From the NCBI GenBank assembly GCA_964562985.1, contig CAZLWE010000005.1:32722-96721 (forward strand): DNA of 64,000 nucleotides, in the 5' to 3' direction. Below the pieces are notes generated by a model. The model searched no databases and had not been told where the DNA came from. It saw only the letters and a list, made by a program, of their open reading frames with translations. The DNA comes from SHLQ01 sp964562985 (GTDB lineage Bacteria > Actinomycetota > Acidimicrobiia > Acidimicrobiales > SHLQ01). Position numbers and translations under genes: made by a program. This document shows positions 8,576 to 19,535 of the stretch, piece after piece. Numbering within the stretch: position 1 is the stretch's first letter; each line of letters starts with the position of its first letter.

Positions 8576-8623
8576 GGCATATTCGACCGGCGATGGATCG
8601 CAGTAAGGCCGAAAACGGGCGAA

Positions 8624-8649
8624 GCCCCGCCCCCTTACGGGAGCGGGGC
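8624..8649 (-). terminator. Probable terminator of the propeller/RTX gene
   Basis: A GC-rich hairpin pairs GCCCCGCCCCC with GGGAGCGGGGC with one mismatch and a short TTAC-containing loop. It lies 27 bp after the stop of the minus-strand gene at 8676. Only a short T run (CGTTTTC) follows on the minus strand, so efficiency is uncertain. Confidence 0.65.
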
Positions 8650-8675
8650 GTTCGGTGCCCAGTTGAACTAGTTGG

Positions 8676-10742
8676 TTAGAGTTCGCAACCGACTATCGCT
8701 TCGGCGATACCAGCAGCGTCAGCGACACAGGTATCGAGGCCGCCGCCACCGATGTAGCTGTCTACGCCAGCGCCACCGTCAAGAATGTCAGGACGAGTAC
8801 CGCCGACAAGGGTGTCGTTACCGGCGTTGCCGTTAATGACGTCAGCCTTTTGGCCGCCACGAAGGTTGTCGTCGCCAGCGCCGCCTTCGATGGTGTCGGT
8901 ACCTTCGTTCCCACGAATCTCGTCGTCGCCAGCGCCACCGATAAGGGTGTCCTTACCCTTACCGCCGGCGATGAAGTCGTCGCCACCCTGGCCGTAGACA
9001 ATGTCCTTGCCCTGACCAGCTTCGATGATGTCGTTACCGGTTCCGCCAAAGACGACGTCCTGTCCGTCGCCAGCGATGATGGTGTCGTCGCCGCCTTCGC
9101 CACAGATTACGTCGAAGCCGTCGCCAGCCACGATTCGGTCATCACCTGGGGTTCCCAAGATGACGTCGTTGCCAGCGGTTGGGAGCTCACCGAGGTTCAG
9201 GTTGACCGTGACATCAAGACCGCCACACTGCGGAACAGGAACAGGTGCAGGTACCGGAGCTGGTGCTGGAGCCGTTGTCGTTGTGGTTGGAGCAGGTGCA
9301 GGTGCTGGGGCCACAGTGGTTGTCGTCGGCGCTGGTGGTGCCGTTGTGGTCGTGGTTGGAGCCACAGTGGTTGTCGTCGGCGCGGGAGCCGTCGTTGGAG
9401 GGGCCGTCGGCGCGGTGCCAGGGATTGGGGTGCCCGTCGTGTTGAACACGTACGCTGCGCCTGAGTCCTGGTTGTCGATGTCGATATCGACGTTGGGTGC
9501 TCCAGCGACGATGTTGGTGCCCGAGAGAGCAACCGACAATCCGAGCTGGTCACTACCAACACCATTCGACGCGGTGTACTTGGTTTCTTCAACCCAACCT
9601 GCGCCGTTATTGGCAAATGAGAAGACCGAACCTTCAGCTGAACCAAAGAGGCTCGAGTCACCGGAGGAACCGATGATGATGCGGCCGCCCTCGATGTCGA
9701 CGTCGTCACCGAACTTGTCGGTGCCTGCTTCGTCGGATGCAACGAGGATGTCTGATTGGCTCCATGTGGTTCCAACACGACCGAAGACGTAGGCAACACC
9801 GGAGTCAGCGCCGCTGTCTTCATTCAGGGCTGGATCGCCCATGATGGTGGTTGAGTCAGCGCGTGGTGCGCCGATGACAACAACGTCGCCGTCGATAGCG
9901 ATCGAGTCACCGAAGATGTCGCCAGCGGCTGCATCGGATGCAACGAGCTTGCTCTGCTGGGACCATGCGGCACCGCTACGGGTGAAGACGTAGCCAGAGC
10001 CCTGGCTAGTGTCGTCAAATGGTGCGCCAGCAACTGCGGTATCACCGCTGATATCAACAGCGAGGCCGAATCGATCGTTGGCTGCGCCGTCAGCTGGAGA
10101 GAGCTGGGCTTGCTGCGACCAAGTTGCACCGTTCTGGGTGAATACATAGGCCGATCCTGCATCGAGGCCCTGCGTTGGGGCACCCACGATGAAGCTGGTG
10201 CCGTCGATGGCAACCGCTTGGCCGAAGTTCTCCTGGAAGACGCCAGGGCTGACTCGCTGCTGCTGTGTCCAGACACCGGCGTTTCGGGTGAAGACGTAGG
10301 CGGCACCGGAGCGAGGCTCGCCGCCATTAGCGATTGGTGCACCGATCACAGCGACGTCGCCGTCGATGGCAACCGATTGACCGAAGAGGTCGTCGAAAAG
10401 TCCGCCGAAGCCGCTCGGGGTGAGCTTGGCCTCAAGGGTCCAGTTAGCGCCGGACTGTGTAAATACGTATACAGCGCCAGCGTTGGTCGAGGCGTCATCA
10501 TCGAGTGGAACACCGACGAGCATTGTGTTGCCGTCGATCGCGATCGACTGGCCGAAGAAGTCGGTTGCTTCTTGGTCAGCTGCGGCCGTGACCTGTACGT
10601 CTTCAGTGACGCTATCGGTAACGGTCTGGGCGCCGCTGACAGCGGTGAAGCCGAGAAGCAGAGAACCAGTCAACGCTGCTGAGGAGATCACAGTTCTCCG
10701 GAGCCAGCGTGAGCTGGAAATAGAAGGGGACTTATTAGGCAT
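8676..10742 (-). CDS. Secreted seven-bladed FG-GAP propeller protein with RTX-type calcium-binding C-terminus
   Basis: The 688-residue product starts at ATG 10742, preceded by an AAAGG ribosome site. It has a signal peptide (basic N-end, hydrophobic 17-35, likely cleavage after SGA near 38). Seven FG-GAP-type repeats (FGQSIAIDG, FGQSVAIDG, FGQAVAIDG, FGLAVDISG, FGDSIAIDG, FGDDVDIEG, LGLSVALSG) fit one full beta-propeller. A Thr/Pro/Ala linker follows, encoded by tandem DNA repeats near 9240-9410. The C-terminal part has about ten hemolysin-type repeats of the GGxGxDxLxGG kind, which bind calcium after export. Two cysteines lie near the end. The substrate is unknown; adhesion or surface-layer roles are guesses. 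Confidence 0.88.
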   Translation of the reverse strand: MPNKSPSISSSRWLRRTVISSAALTGSLLLGFTAVSGAQTVTDSVTEDVQVTAAADQEATDFFGQSIAIDGNTMLVGVPLDDDASTNAGAVYVFTQSGANWTLEAKLTPSGFGGLFDDLFGQSVAIDGDVAVIGAPIANGGEPRSGAAYVFTRNAGVWTQQQRVSPGVFQENFGQAVAIDGTSFIVGAPTQGLDAGSAYVFTQNGATWSQQAQLSPADGAANDRFGLAVDISGDTAVAGAPFDDTSQGSGYVFTRSGAAWSQQSKLVASDAAAGDIFGDSIAIDGDVVVIGAPRADSTTIMGDPALNEDSGADSGVAYVFGRVGTTWSQSDILVASDEAGTDKFGDDVDIEGGRIIIGSSGDSSLFGSAEGSVFSFANNGAGWVEETKYTASNGVGSDQLGLSVALSGTNIVAGAPNVDIDIDNQDSGAAYVFNTTGTPIPGTAPTAPPTTAPAPTTTTVAPTTTTTAPPAPTTTTVAPAPAPAPTTTTTAPAPAPVPAPVPVPQCGGLDVTVNLNLGELPTAGNDVILGTPGDDRIVAGDGFDVICGEGGDDTIIAGDGQDVVFGGTGNDIIEAGQGKDIVYGQGGDDFIAGGKGKDTLIGGAGDDEIRGNEGTDTIEGGAGDDNLRGGQKADVINGNAGNDTLVGGTRPDILDGGAGVDSYIGGGGLDTCVADAAGIAEAIVGCEL

Positions 10743-10903
10743 GGGCACGGCCTTTCGTGATTTATGTGTGTCGTGACTAATACGAGTTTCACGCGGAGGG
10801 GTTTTTGCCGCCTGATACGAAAGGCTCGTCATCACTGGGCTGAAAGGGCTACGCGCCCGCACGTCAACTCCGCACGGCAACGACACACTTCTAAGCTGGA
10901 GCT

Positions 10904-12520
10904 ATGGAACTCTCGCTGCAGAAGCTCGATACCCAAATCGATCGACAAGGACCTCTGTTGTTTGTGATTGCCGACGGGTTCGGTTGCGCTGACTATTTGC
11001 CGTCGAACGCGATTGCCATGGCGGAGACACCAAACATCGATGCGCTACTCGTCGATTCAATCGAGCTAAAGGCGCATGGCCCCGCAGTTGGCTTGCCGAC
11101 CGAGGGCGATATGGGAAACAGCGAGGTGGGACACAATGCCTTGGGAGCAGGCCGGATCTTCGAGCAGGGCGCAAAGCTCGTGAACAAAGCGATCGCCGAA
11201 GGATCCATGTTTGAAGGCGAGGCGTGGCAAAGCGTTATCGCGTCAGGCAAAGACGGCACGTTGCATTTCATTGGCCTGCACTCCGATGGCAACGTGCACT
11301 CTCACACCGACCATCTCTATGCGATGCTGCGTGCCGCAGCAGATGCAGGGGTCCAAAGTTGCGCGGTGCACATCCTTCTCGACGGCCGTGACGTTGATGC
11401 CCGTTCGGCCTTGCCCTATATCGAGGCCACCGAAGCGGTGCTCGCCGAGATCAACTCCGCTCACGATGGAGCGAACTACCGAATCGCCTCCGGTGGCGGT
11501 CGGATGTCGATCACCATGGATCGTTATGGAGCTGACTGGCCGATGGTCGAGCGCGGGTACAACACCCATACGCATGGCGTTGGTCGCCAATTCGCGTCGG
11601 CCGCCGAAGCGGTCGAGACGATGTACGGCGAGTCCGACGCGGGCGATCAGTACCTCGATGGCTTCGTCATTGCTCAAGATGGCGAAGCGGTTGGAACGAT
11701 TTCCGATGGCGATGGGGTTGTGCTGTTCAATTTCCGTGGCGACCGCGCGATCGAGATCAGTCAGGCCTACGAAGAGGAGGAGTTTGCGTTCTTCGATCGA
11801 GGAAGTAACCCGAAGGTCAACTACGTCGGACTCCTGCAATACGACGGCGATGCGTTTGTCCCGAAGCGATACCTCGTCGACCCGCCATCGATCGAGAACA
11901 CGGTGGGGGAGTACCTGTGTGCTGTTGGGCTACGGAGCTTCGCGATTAGCGAGACGCAGAAGTATGGACATGTCACCTACTTCTGGAACGGGAACCGCTC
12001 CGGATTTATCGATGAAGAGCTCGAGACCTACGTTGAGATTCCGTCGGACAACATCGAGTTCAACAAGGCGCCCGCGATGAAAGTGCGCGAGTGCACCGAC
12101 GCGGTCATTGAGATGCTTCGCTCTGGCGACTTCGACTGGGGCCGAGTGAACTTCGCGAACCCAGACATGGTGGGCCACACCGGTGACCTCAACGCCACGA
12201 TCGAAGCGATTCGTGTGCTCGACGATTGTGTTGGCAAGCTCGTTGCGGTGATCGAGGAGCTTGGTGGAGCGTTGATCTTCACCGCCGATCACGGCAACGC
12301 CGACATCATGTACAAGGAGAAGGATGGCGAGCGGATTCCGGTGACCAGCCACACGCTGTCGCCCGTACCGTTCGGGATTCTTGATACGTCATCGACCGAG
12401 TACTCCTGGGCCGGAGTCGAGGGCGCGGGTATCTCCAACGTGGCAGCAACGATTGTGAACCTGCTCGGCTTCGAAGCGCCAGCCGACTACGACACCAGCC
12501 TGATCTCGATTTCTGGGTAG
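10904..12520 (+). CDS. gpmI: 2,3-bisphosphoglycerate-independent phosphoglycerate mutase
   Basis: GpmI interconverts 3- and 2-phosphoglycerate in glycolysis using two manganese ions and a phosphoserine intermediate. The 538-residue product has the catalytic serine motif GDMGNSEVGHN near residues 64-74. It also has substrate-binding LLDGRDVD and the metal-binding TADHGNADIM near the C-terminus. Length is normal. It is divergent from the secreted propeller gene, with a 161-bp promoter region between. No good Shine-Dalgarno precedes the ATG, so translation may be leaderless. Confidence 0.95.
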   Translation: MELSLQKLDTQIDRQGPLLFVIADGFGCADYLPSNAIAMAETPNIDALLVDSIELKAHGPAVGLPTEGDMGNSEVGHNALGAGRIFEQGAKLVNKAIAEGSMFEGEAWQSVIASGKDGTLHFIGLHSDGNVHSHTDHLYAMLRAAADAGVQSCAVHILLDGRDVDARSALPYIEATEAVLAEINSAHDGANYRIASGGGRMSITMDRYGADWPMVERGYNTHTHGVGRQFASAAEAVETMYGESDAGDQYLDGFVIAQDGEAVGTISDGDGVVLFNFRGDRAIEISQAYEEEEFAFFDRGSNPKVNYVGLLQYDGDAFVPKRYLVDPPSIENTVGEYLCAVGLRSFAISETQKYGHVTYFWNGNRSGFIDEELETYVEIPSDNIEFNKAPAMKVRECTDAVIEMLRSGDFDWGRVNFANPDMVGHTGDLNATIEAIRVLDDCVGKLVAVIEELGGALIFTADHGNADIMYKEKDGERIPVTSHTLSPVPFGILDTSSTEYSWAGVEGAGISNVAATIVNLLGFEAPADYDTSLISISG

Positions 12521-12724
12521 GGGTCAGCGGGCGTTGGTTAGCCAAGCTCGCAGCTCGCTCGAATTTCAACAGACACAGGATTCGCCTTTGCGCCCCGCTC
12601 GCCGGGAATAGATTTCGCATAGTGAAAGTTGAGTGGATCTGACTAAGGATCGCACGATGGTGCGGCATCAAGAGGAACCTAAGGACTTTGCGAAGTCCCG
12701 CGATCTCCTTCCCTGGTGCTTACA

Positions 12725-12745
12725 CTTGAGCGCTGTCCACGCAAG
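12725..12745. promoter_or_regulatory. HAIR-like HspR operator before dnaK
   Basis: CTTGAGC-N7-ACGCAAG differs from the HAIR consensus CTTGAGT-N7-ACTCAAG by one base in each arm. It lies 69 bp before dnaK and overlaps a possible promoter (TTGAGC, 17 bp, TAACAA). HspR encoded at 16219 is the expected repressor, with DnaK as co-repressor. The rest of the 293-bp gpmI-dnaK gap (12521-12813) shows no gene. Confidence 0.85.
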
Positions 12746-12813
12746 TTTTAACAAACAGACAACTTGTCGCCGATTGAACTCGGAGACATCCCGCAATTCA
12801 GGAGCATGACCAC

Positions 12814-14648
<1,835 letters not shown>

Positions 14649-14652
<4 letters not shown>

Positions 14653-15263
14653 GCCATTCTGAGGAATCGGCTATCGACCACCTGGTCGACGAAGCCCTAG
14701 AGGGTCGGGCGGCAGCCGAAGCAGAAACTGCTCCGAGTCGCGTCTCTATGGCCACCGACTCAGAGGCGGAGAACGCCGATGCGGATGTCGATGACTTCGA
14801 ATCTGTGGGCCCCGGTTTTGCGGGCAGCGAGGAGATCGCCGCGCTGCGCGCCGAGCGTGACAGCTTTCTTGCCGATACGCAACGGATCACCGCGGACTTC
14901 GCGAACTACCGCAAGCAATCCGATAAGCGCGTCCTCGAGGCAGCTGCGACGCAGTCGGCATCGTTGGTGCGAGACCTCATCCCGATCCTTGATGCCTGTG
15001 ATAGCGCAATCGTTCAGGATCCAGATTCAGCGGTTGGTCCTATTCGCGCTGCGCTGATCGGTGAGCTCGAAAAGAATGGTCTGGAGTTGTTGGCGCCGAC
15101 CGACAATGAACTGTTCGATCCCGAGCAGCACGAGGCAGTTATGCACGAACCTGCATCAGACGACAGCGACTTCGACGAGCCCGTAGTCGGTGAAGTGTTT
15201 CGTGCTGGCTACACCTGGAAGGGTCGTGTCGTGCGACCCGCCATGGTGAAGGTCGTTGGCTAG
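14649..15263 (+). CDS. grpE: Nucleotide exchange factor GrpE
   Basis: GrpE releases ADP from DnaK. The 204-residue product has an acidic, variable N-terminal 60 residues, a coiled coil (EEIAALRAERDSFLADTQRI, then ANYRKQSDKRV) and a C-terminal beta domain. That domain has FDPEQHEAVMHEP and the conserved end GYTWKGRVVRPAMVKV. Its ATG overlaps the dnaK stop by 4 bp, so the two are translationally coupled. Confidence 0.96.
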
Positions 15264-15301
15264 CACCAAATGAATAGACACACCCGGGGAGGTGAGTAGT
15301 A

Positions 15302-16216
15302 GTGGATGCACAACGCGAATGGTTGGAGAAGGACTACTACAAGATCCTGGGAGTCGATCAGTCTGCGACGGCCAAGGAACTCTCGAAGTCGTATCGGACT
15401 CTGGCTCGTCAGTATCACCCCGACACCAACCACGGAGATGCCAAGGCCGAAGAACGGTTCAAGGAGATCTCTGCTGCCTACGAGGTATTAGGCGACGAGA
15501 AGACGCGGCGTCGCTACGACGAGTTTCGTCGCCTCGGAGGTGGCGCCAGCTTTGGCGGCGGTGGGTTCAACACCGGTGGACGCGGAGGGCAAGACCTCGG
15601 CGATCTTTCTGATCTAATCGGCGGACTATTCGGCGCGGGCCGCGGCGGTCAACGATCGGGTTTTGGCTTTGGTCAGATGCCCGGTTTGGACCTACAAGCA
15701 TCGCTTCACTTGTCCTTCGAAGAGGCGATCAAGGGGGTCACCAAGACCGTACGACTCAGCTCTGAAGCGTTGAGCGCGCCGATGGAAGTAAATGTTCGGA
15801 TCCCTGCTGGGGTGAAGGACGGGCAACGGATTCGGGTTCCCGGAAAGGGCGCACCATCTCGCGAGGGTGGTGAACCCGGTGATCTGTTGGTCACCATCGG
15901 CATCGAAGCACACGACGTCTTCGAGCGAGATGGCAACAACTTACGAGTCCAAATTCCCGTCACCTATAGCGAGGCGGTACTGGGTGCCGACGTCAAGGTT
16001 CCCACCATGAACGACACCGCGGTGACCGTTCGGGTTCCCGCGGGTACCTCATCGGGCAAGGTGCTTCGGGTTCGTGGTCGAGGTATAAAGACCTCATCGA
16101 ATACTGGCGATCTATTGGTAAACGTGGTGGTACACGTTCCGCCACACCTTTCCCAAGAAGAGCGCGAGCTGATCGAGAAACTCCATGCGGTCGAAAAGCC
16201 CGCTCCGAGGCCGTAA
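15302..16216 (+). CDS. dnaJ: DnaJ-family co-chaperone lacking the zinc-finger domain
   Basis: J-domain proteins stimulate DnaK ATPase and deliver substrates. The 304-residue product starts at GTG behind a strong GGGGAGGTGA. It has a J domain with the HPD motif (RQYHPDTNHGDAKAEERF, residues 10-75) and a Gly-rich/Phe region to about 120. The C-terminal domains include AGVKDGQRIRVPGKG and VRVPAGTSSGKVLRVRGRG. The four CxxCxGxG zinc-binding repeats of type I DnaJ are absent, making this a type II (CbpA-like) protein despite sitting in the dnaK operon. Confidence 0.95.
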   Translation: MDAQREWLEKDYYKILGVDQSATAKELSKSYRTLARQYHPDTNHGDAKAEERFKEISAAYEVLGDEKTRRRYDEFRRLGGGASFGGGGFNTGGRGGQDLGDLSDLIGGLFGAGRGGQRSGFGFGQMPGLDLQASLHLSFEEAIKGVTKTVRLSSEALSAPMEVNVRIPAGVKDGQRIRVPGKGAPSREGGEPGDLLVTIGIEAHDVFERDGNNLRVQIPVTYSEAVLGADVKVPTMNDTAVTVRVPAGTSSGKVLRVRGRGIKTSSNTGDLLVNVVVHVPPHLSQEERELIEKLHAVEKPAPRP

Positions 16217-16218
16217 CC

Positions 16219-16626
16219 ATGACATCTCCGAAGCAGACAACCAGAAACGGTTCGGTATACGTCATCTCGGTGGCAGCCGAGCTCTCGGGGATGCATCCTC
16301 AAACGCTGCGCATTTATGAGCGCAAGGGACTGGTCTCACCCGCGAGAACGTCGGGTGGGTCACGTCGTTATAGCGATGCCGATGTGGCGCTGTTGCAACG
16401 AATCTCGGAGCTGACTTCTGAGGGAATGAACCTTGTTGGGGTGAAGCGAATCCTCGACCTGGAACATCAGGTGGCAAAGCTTGAACGCGAACTGGAGACC
16501 TTGCGCAAGGCTCACGACGGCGATGTGGATCAAGCACGAACCTCGGCGATTCGCGAGACCGAACGCAACTACCGACGAGATCTCGTTCCGCTGCGTCAAA
16601 CGGTCACCATTTACCGAGAGGGCTAG
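16219..16626 (+). CDS. hspR: Heat-shock transcriptional repressor HspR (MerR family)
   Basis: HspR represses dnaK and clpB operons in actinobacteria by binding HAIR sites, with DnaK as co-repressor. The 135-residue product has a MerR-type winged helix (YVISVAAELSGMHPQTLRIY near 14-33, then GSRRYSDADVALLQRI). A coiled coil follows (LEHQVAKLERELETLRK). It starts 2 bp after dnaJ ends. HAIR-like sites before dnaK (12725) and clpB (27075) are its likely targets, giving a negative feedback loop. Confidence 0.95.
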   Translation: MTSPKQTTRNGSVYVISVAAELSGMHPQTLRIYERKGLVSPARTSGGSRRYSDADVALLQRISELTSEGMNLVGVKRILDLEHQVAKLERELETLRKAHDGDVDQARTSAIRETERNYRRDLVPLRQTVTIYREG

Positions 16627-16691
16627 GACATGGCGGGCTTTGCCAGGCCTACCAACTCGTAGCTCAGGTCGACCAAACGACGGGCCGTTTC

Positions 16692-18083
16692 CTAGGCGCC
16701 CTTGAGGAACTTGGATATGGCGTAGGCAACTTTTGCCTCGCGATCGCTTGCTTCTTCTCGGTCATCTGCCGTAGCAAGAATTGCGCGGCTGCTCCGGACT
16801 CCGAGCCATCGGAAGGGTTCAGGCTCCCAAGAGCGGGCCTTGTGCCCGACCCACGGGAGCGATGTTCGCTCTGTCGATTCACCGCGAATGAGTTCAGCCA
16901 TGGTTCGACCGGCGAGGTTTGCGGCGGCGACGCCTTCGCCGACGTAGCCACCAAGCACACCGACGCCACTCGACCGATCGAAGCGCAAGCCCGGCACCCA
17001 GTCGCGAGGAATGCCGAGCACCCCGCCCCATCGGTGGGTGAATTGGGTGTTGCCGAGGACGGGGAGCATGTCGATGAGTGTCTCGCGCAGAAGTGCGTGT
17101 GACGGGCCGTGCGTTTCGGCGTGCGGGCTGATCGCTGAACCCCACAGGTAGGGCACGCCGCGGCCGCCGAATGCGAGCCGGTTGTCAGCGGTTCGCTGGC
17201 CGTAGATCACCATGAAGCGGTCGTCGGAGAACGTTGGTCGGTCGGCGAGGCCGATCTCCTCGAACACTTCATTGGAGAGCGGTTCGGTTGCAACCATGAG
17301 CGAATAGACCGGGAGCAGGGCTCGGCGCTCGCCCGCAAGGTCCCTTGTGTATGCCTCGGTAGCTTGCACCACGACATTGGCTCTGACCACGCCTCGGTTT
17401 GTTCGCACCAAGTTGGGTTCGATCTCGGAAACTGCGGTGTTCTCGACGATCGTCACCCCGGCCGCCTCGACCACATCGGCCAGTCCACGAGTCAGCTTGG
17501 CAGGATCGATGGCGGCGCAATGCGGAAAGTAGATGCCCGACTTCACGTTGGTGGCGTTGAGGTAGCTGCGAGCGGCGTCGGGTTCGAGCAGTTCACCGTG
17601 CGCTCCGTCGGCGATCTCACTTCGTTGTCTATTGGCCTGAGGCGTGTTGCGTGCCAGTCGGATCCATCCACCCTTGGCGTAGTCACATTCGATCGCTTCG
17701 GCGTCGGCAATGCGGCCGATCTCATCGACCGCGTCTTGCACCGCTCGATCGAGGCGGTTGGCGGCGTCCATCGATGACCACTGCGCATACTTCTCCGGGC
17801 TGGAGGCGAGTTCACCGACCGCCCAACCGCCATTGCGACCCGATGCACCGAATCCGCAGAAGTCCTTCTCGACGACCATTACGCGAAGTGTTGGGTCGGC
17901 TCGGATGAGGTAGTAGGCCGTCCACAGACCGGAGAATCCGCCGCCGACAATGGCCACGTCAACGTCGCCGTCGCCTTGCAGCGCTGGTCGTCGTTCGATC
18001 GTCCCGAGGCGATCCAGCCACAGAGCCATCGTCGAGGAGTTCTCAAGGAATGCATCTGCGGCGGGCAGCATCGACTTCGACAT
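16692..18083 (-). CDS. FAD-dependent amine oxidase (DAO family, PuuB-like)
   Basis: DAO-family flavoproteins oxidise amines to imines/aldehydes with hydrogen peroxide release; PuuB acts on gamma-glutamylputrescine. The 463-residue product has the FAD-binding VAIVGGGFSGLWTAYYL near 43-59 and the GASGRNGGWAVGEL segment typical of the PuuB/OrdL subgroup. The glycine-rich GVGVLGGYVGEGVAAANLAG lies near the C-terminal third. It is divergent from the aminotransferase gene and adjoins a polyamine transporter set, which suggests a polyamine or acylated polyamine substrate. The exact substrate is inferred from context. Confidence 0.82.
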   Translation of the reverse strand: MSKSMLPAADAFLENSSTMALWLDRLGTIERRPALQGDGDVDVAIVGGGFSGLWTAYYLIRADPTLRVMVVEKDFCGFGASGRNGGWAVGELASSPEKYAQWSSMDAANRLDRAVQDAVDEIGRIADAEAIECDYAKGGWIRLARNTPQANRQRSEIADGAHGELLEPDAARSYLNATNVKSGIYFPHCAAIDPAKLTRGLADVVEAAGVTIVENTAVSEIEPNLVRTNRGVVRANVVVQATEAYTRDLAGERRALLPVYSLMVATEPLSNEVFEEIGLADRPTFSDDRFMVIYGQRTADNRLAFGGRGVPYLWGSAISPHAETHGPSHALLRETLIDMLPVLGNTQFTHRWGGVLGIPRDWVPGLRFDRSSGVGVLGGYVGEGVAAANLAGRTMAELIRGESTERTSLPWVGHKARSWEPEPFRWLGVRSSRAILATADDREEASDREAKVAYAISKFLKGA

Positions 18084-18191
18084 AGTTTGGAAATCTACAT
18101 GATGGCGCTGAATTTCAGAGAATTTGTTTCCGAAGTGTGCCTAATCCATTGCCAATTCGATTTTCAGCCTCGGGATCACTAGTTTTTGACC

Positions 18192-19535
18192 ATGTCGTCG
18201 ATTCAACTCAAGACTGCGATACCGGGACCTCGAAGCGCGGAGATCGTGGAGCGCCGGCGCGCAGCGATGAGCGCCGGAGCAGCATTTCTGACCGAACTTG
18301 CTGTCGAGTCCGCCAATGGCGCCGTCGTCACCGACGTCGATGGCAACCAGCTTTTGGACTTCGCCGGGGGTATCGGCGTGCTCGCCGCTGGCCACTGTCC
18401 TCCAACCGTTGTCGAGGCCATCAAGGACCAGGCAGGCGAGTTGCTGCACATCTGCGGCATCGTCGCAACCCATGACTCGATGGTCGACCTGTCCGAAGCA
18501 CTGAACGCCGCCGCGCCCGGGGACTTCCCGAAGAAGACACTGCTCATGAACTCTGGTGCCGAAGCAGTGGAGAGCGCAGTCAAGCTCGCTCGTGCCGCCA
18601 CCGGTCGCGCCGGAATCCTCGTCTTTGAAGGCGCCTATCACGGGCGCACAAACATGACGATGTCGATGACGAGCAAGTACGGGCTCTTCAAAAAGGGGTT
18701 CGGGCCATTCGCGTCGGAGGTCTACCGGATTCCTTTCCCGAACGTGCTGCGCCGTCCCCCAGGCGCCGACCCCGAGCAGTTCGTTGGCTGGTCGATCCAG
18801 AAGCTCCGCGAAGCGTTGATCAGTCATGTCGACCCATCGGCAATCGCCGCCATCGTCATCGAACCAGTCCAGGGCGAAGGCGGTTTCATCCCGGCACCAA
18901 AGCCATTCCTTGAAGAGATTCGAGCGATCTGTGACGAGCACGGAATCGTGATGGTCGCCGACGAAGTCCAAGCGGGCTTTGGTCGCACCGGCAGACTCTT
19001 CTCCATCGAGCACTCCGGCGTTGTTCCGGATCTCATCACGATGGCCAAGTCGATGGGCTCGGGCATGCCGATCTCCGCGGTTGTCGGCCGCGCCGAACTG
19101 CTCGACGCCGCACATCCGGGCGGCATGGGCGGCACCTATAGCGGCAACCCGGTCGCGTGTGTCGCAGCTCTCGAGACCATCAAGTTGATCAATTCGCCCG
19201 AATTCTTGGGCCGCGCCGAAGAGATAGGCATACGACTTCGCGCAGGCCTCGAAGAGCTTCAGGCAAAGCACCCGGGTCGCATCGCCGAGGTCCGCGGTCT
19301 CGGCCCGATGCTCGTCATCGAATTGGTTTCCGACGAAAACCTGACCCCAGACCCACCGCTCACTCAGGCGGTCAACAAGGCCACCTTGGCTCGGGGCCTC
19401 ATCACGATTCGTGCCGGATTGTTCAGCAACTGTGTGAGGTTCCTCCCTCCATTGAACATCACCGATGAACAGCTCGACGAGGCCCTCGCGGTTCTCGATG
19501 AAGCGTTCACTGACGCTCTGGCTGCGACCGCTTGA
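18192..19535 (+). CDS. Class III pyridoxal-phosphate aminotransferase (GabT/PuuE-like)
   Basis: This family includes 4-aminobutyrate and putrescine aminotransferases. The 447-residue product has MNSGAEAVESAVKLAR (phosphate-binding region), the VADEVQAGFGRTG motif with the PLP-contacting Asp, and the Schiff-base lysine at about K286 in LITMAKSMGSG. ATG 18192 is chosen over TTG 18186; neither has a clear Shine-Dalgarno, so a leaderless message is possible. Its stop overlaps the start of the next gene (TGATG). The neighbours favour putrescine or GABA as amino donor. Confidence 0.87.
   Translation: MSSIQLKTAIPGPRSAEIVERRRAAMSAGAAFLTELAVESANGAVVTDVDGNQLLDFAGGIGVLAAGHCPPTVVEAIKDQAGELLHICGIVATHDSMVDLSEALNAAAPGDFPKKTLLMNSGAEAVESAVKLARAATGRAGILVFEGAYHGRTNMTMSMTSKYGLFKKGFGPFASEVYRIPFPNVLRRPPGADPEQFVGWSIQKLREALISHVDPSAIAAIVIEPVQGEGGFIPAPKPFLEEIRAICDEHGIVMVADEVQAGFGRTGRLFSIEHSGVVPDLITMAKSMGSGMPISAVVGRAELLDAAHPGGMGGTYSGNPVACVAALETIKLINSPEFLGRAEEIGIRLRAGLEELQAKHPGRIAEVRGLGPMLVIELVSDENLTPDPPLTQAVNKATLARGLITIRAGLFSNCVRFLPPLNITDEQLDEALAVLDEAFTDALAATA

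Noticed and set aside
8676..10742. RTX repeats taken as a sign of a hemolysin toxin
   Set aside because: The protein has a Sec-type signal and a propeller, no toxin domain, and no type I secretion genes nearby.
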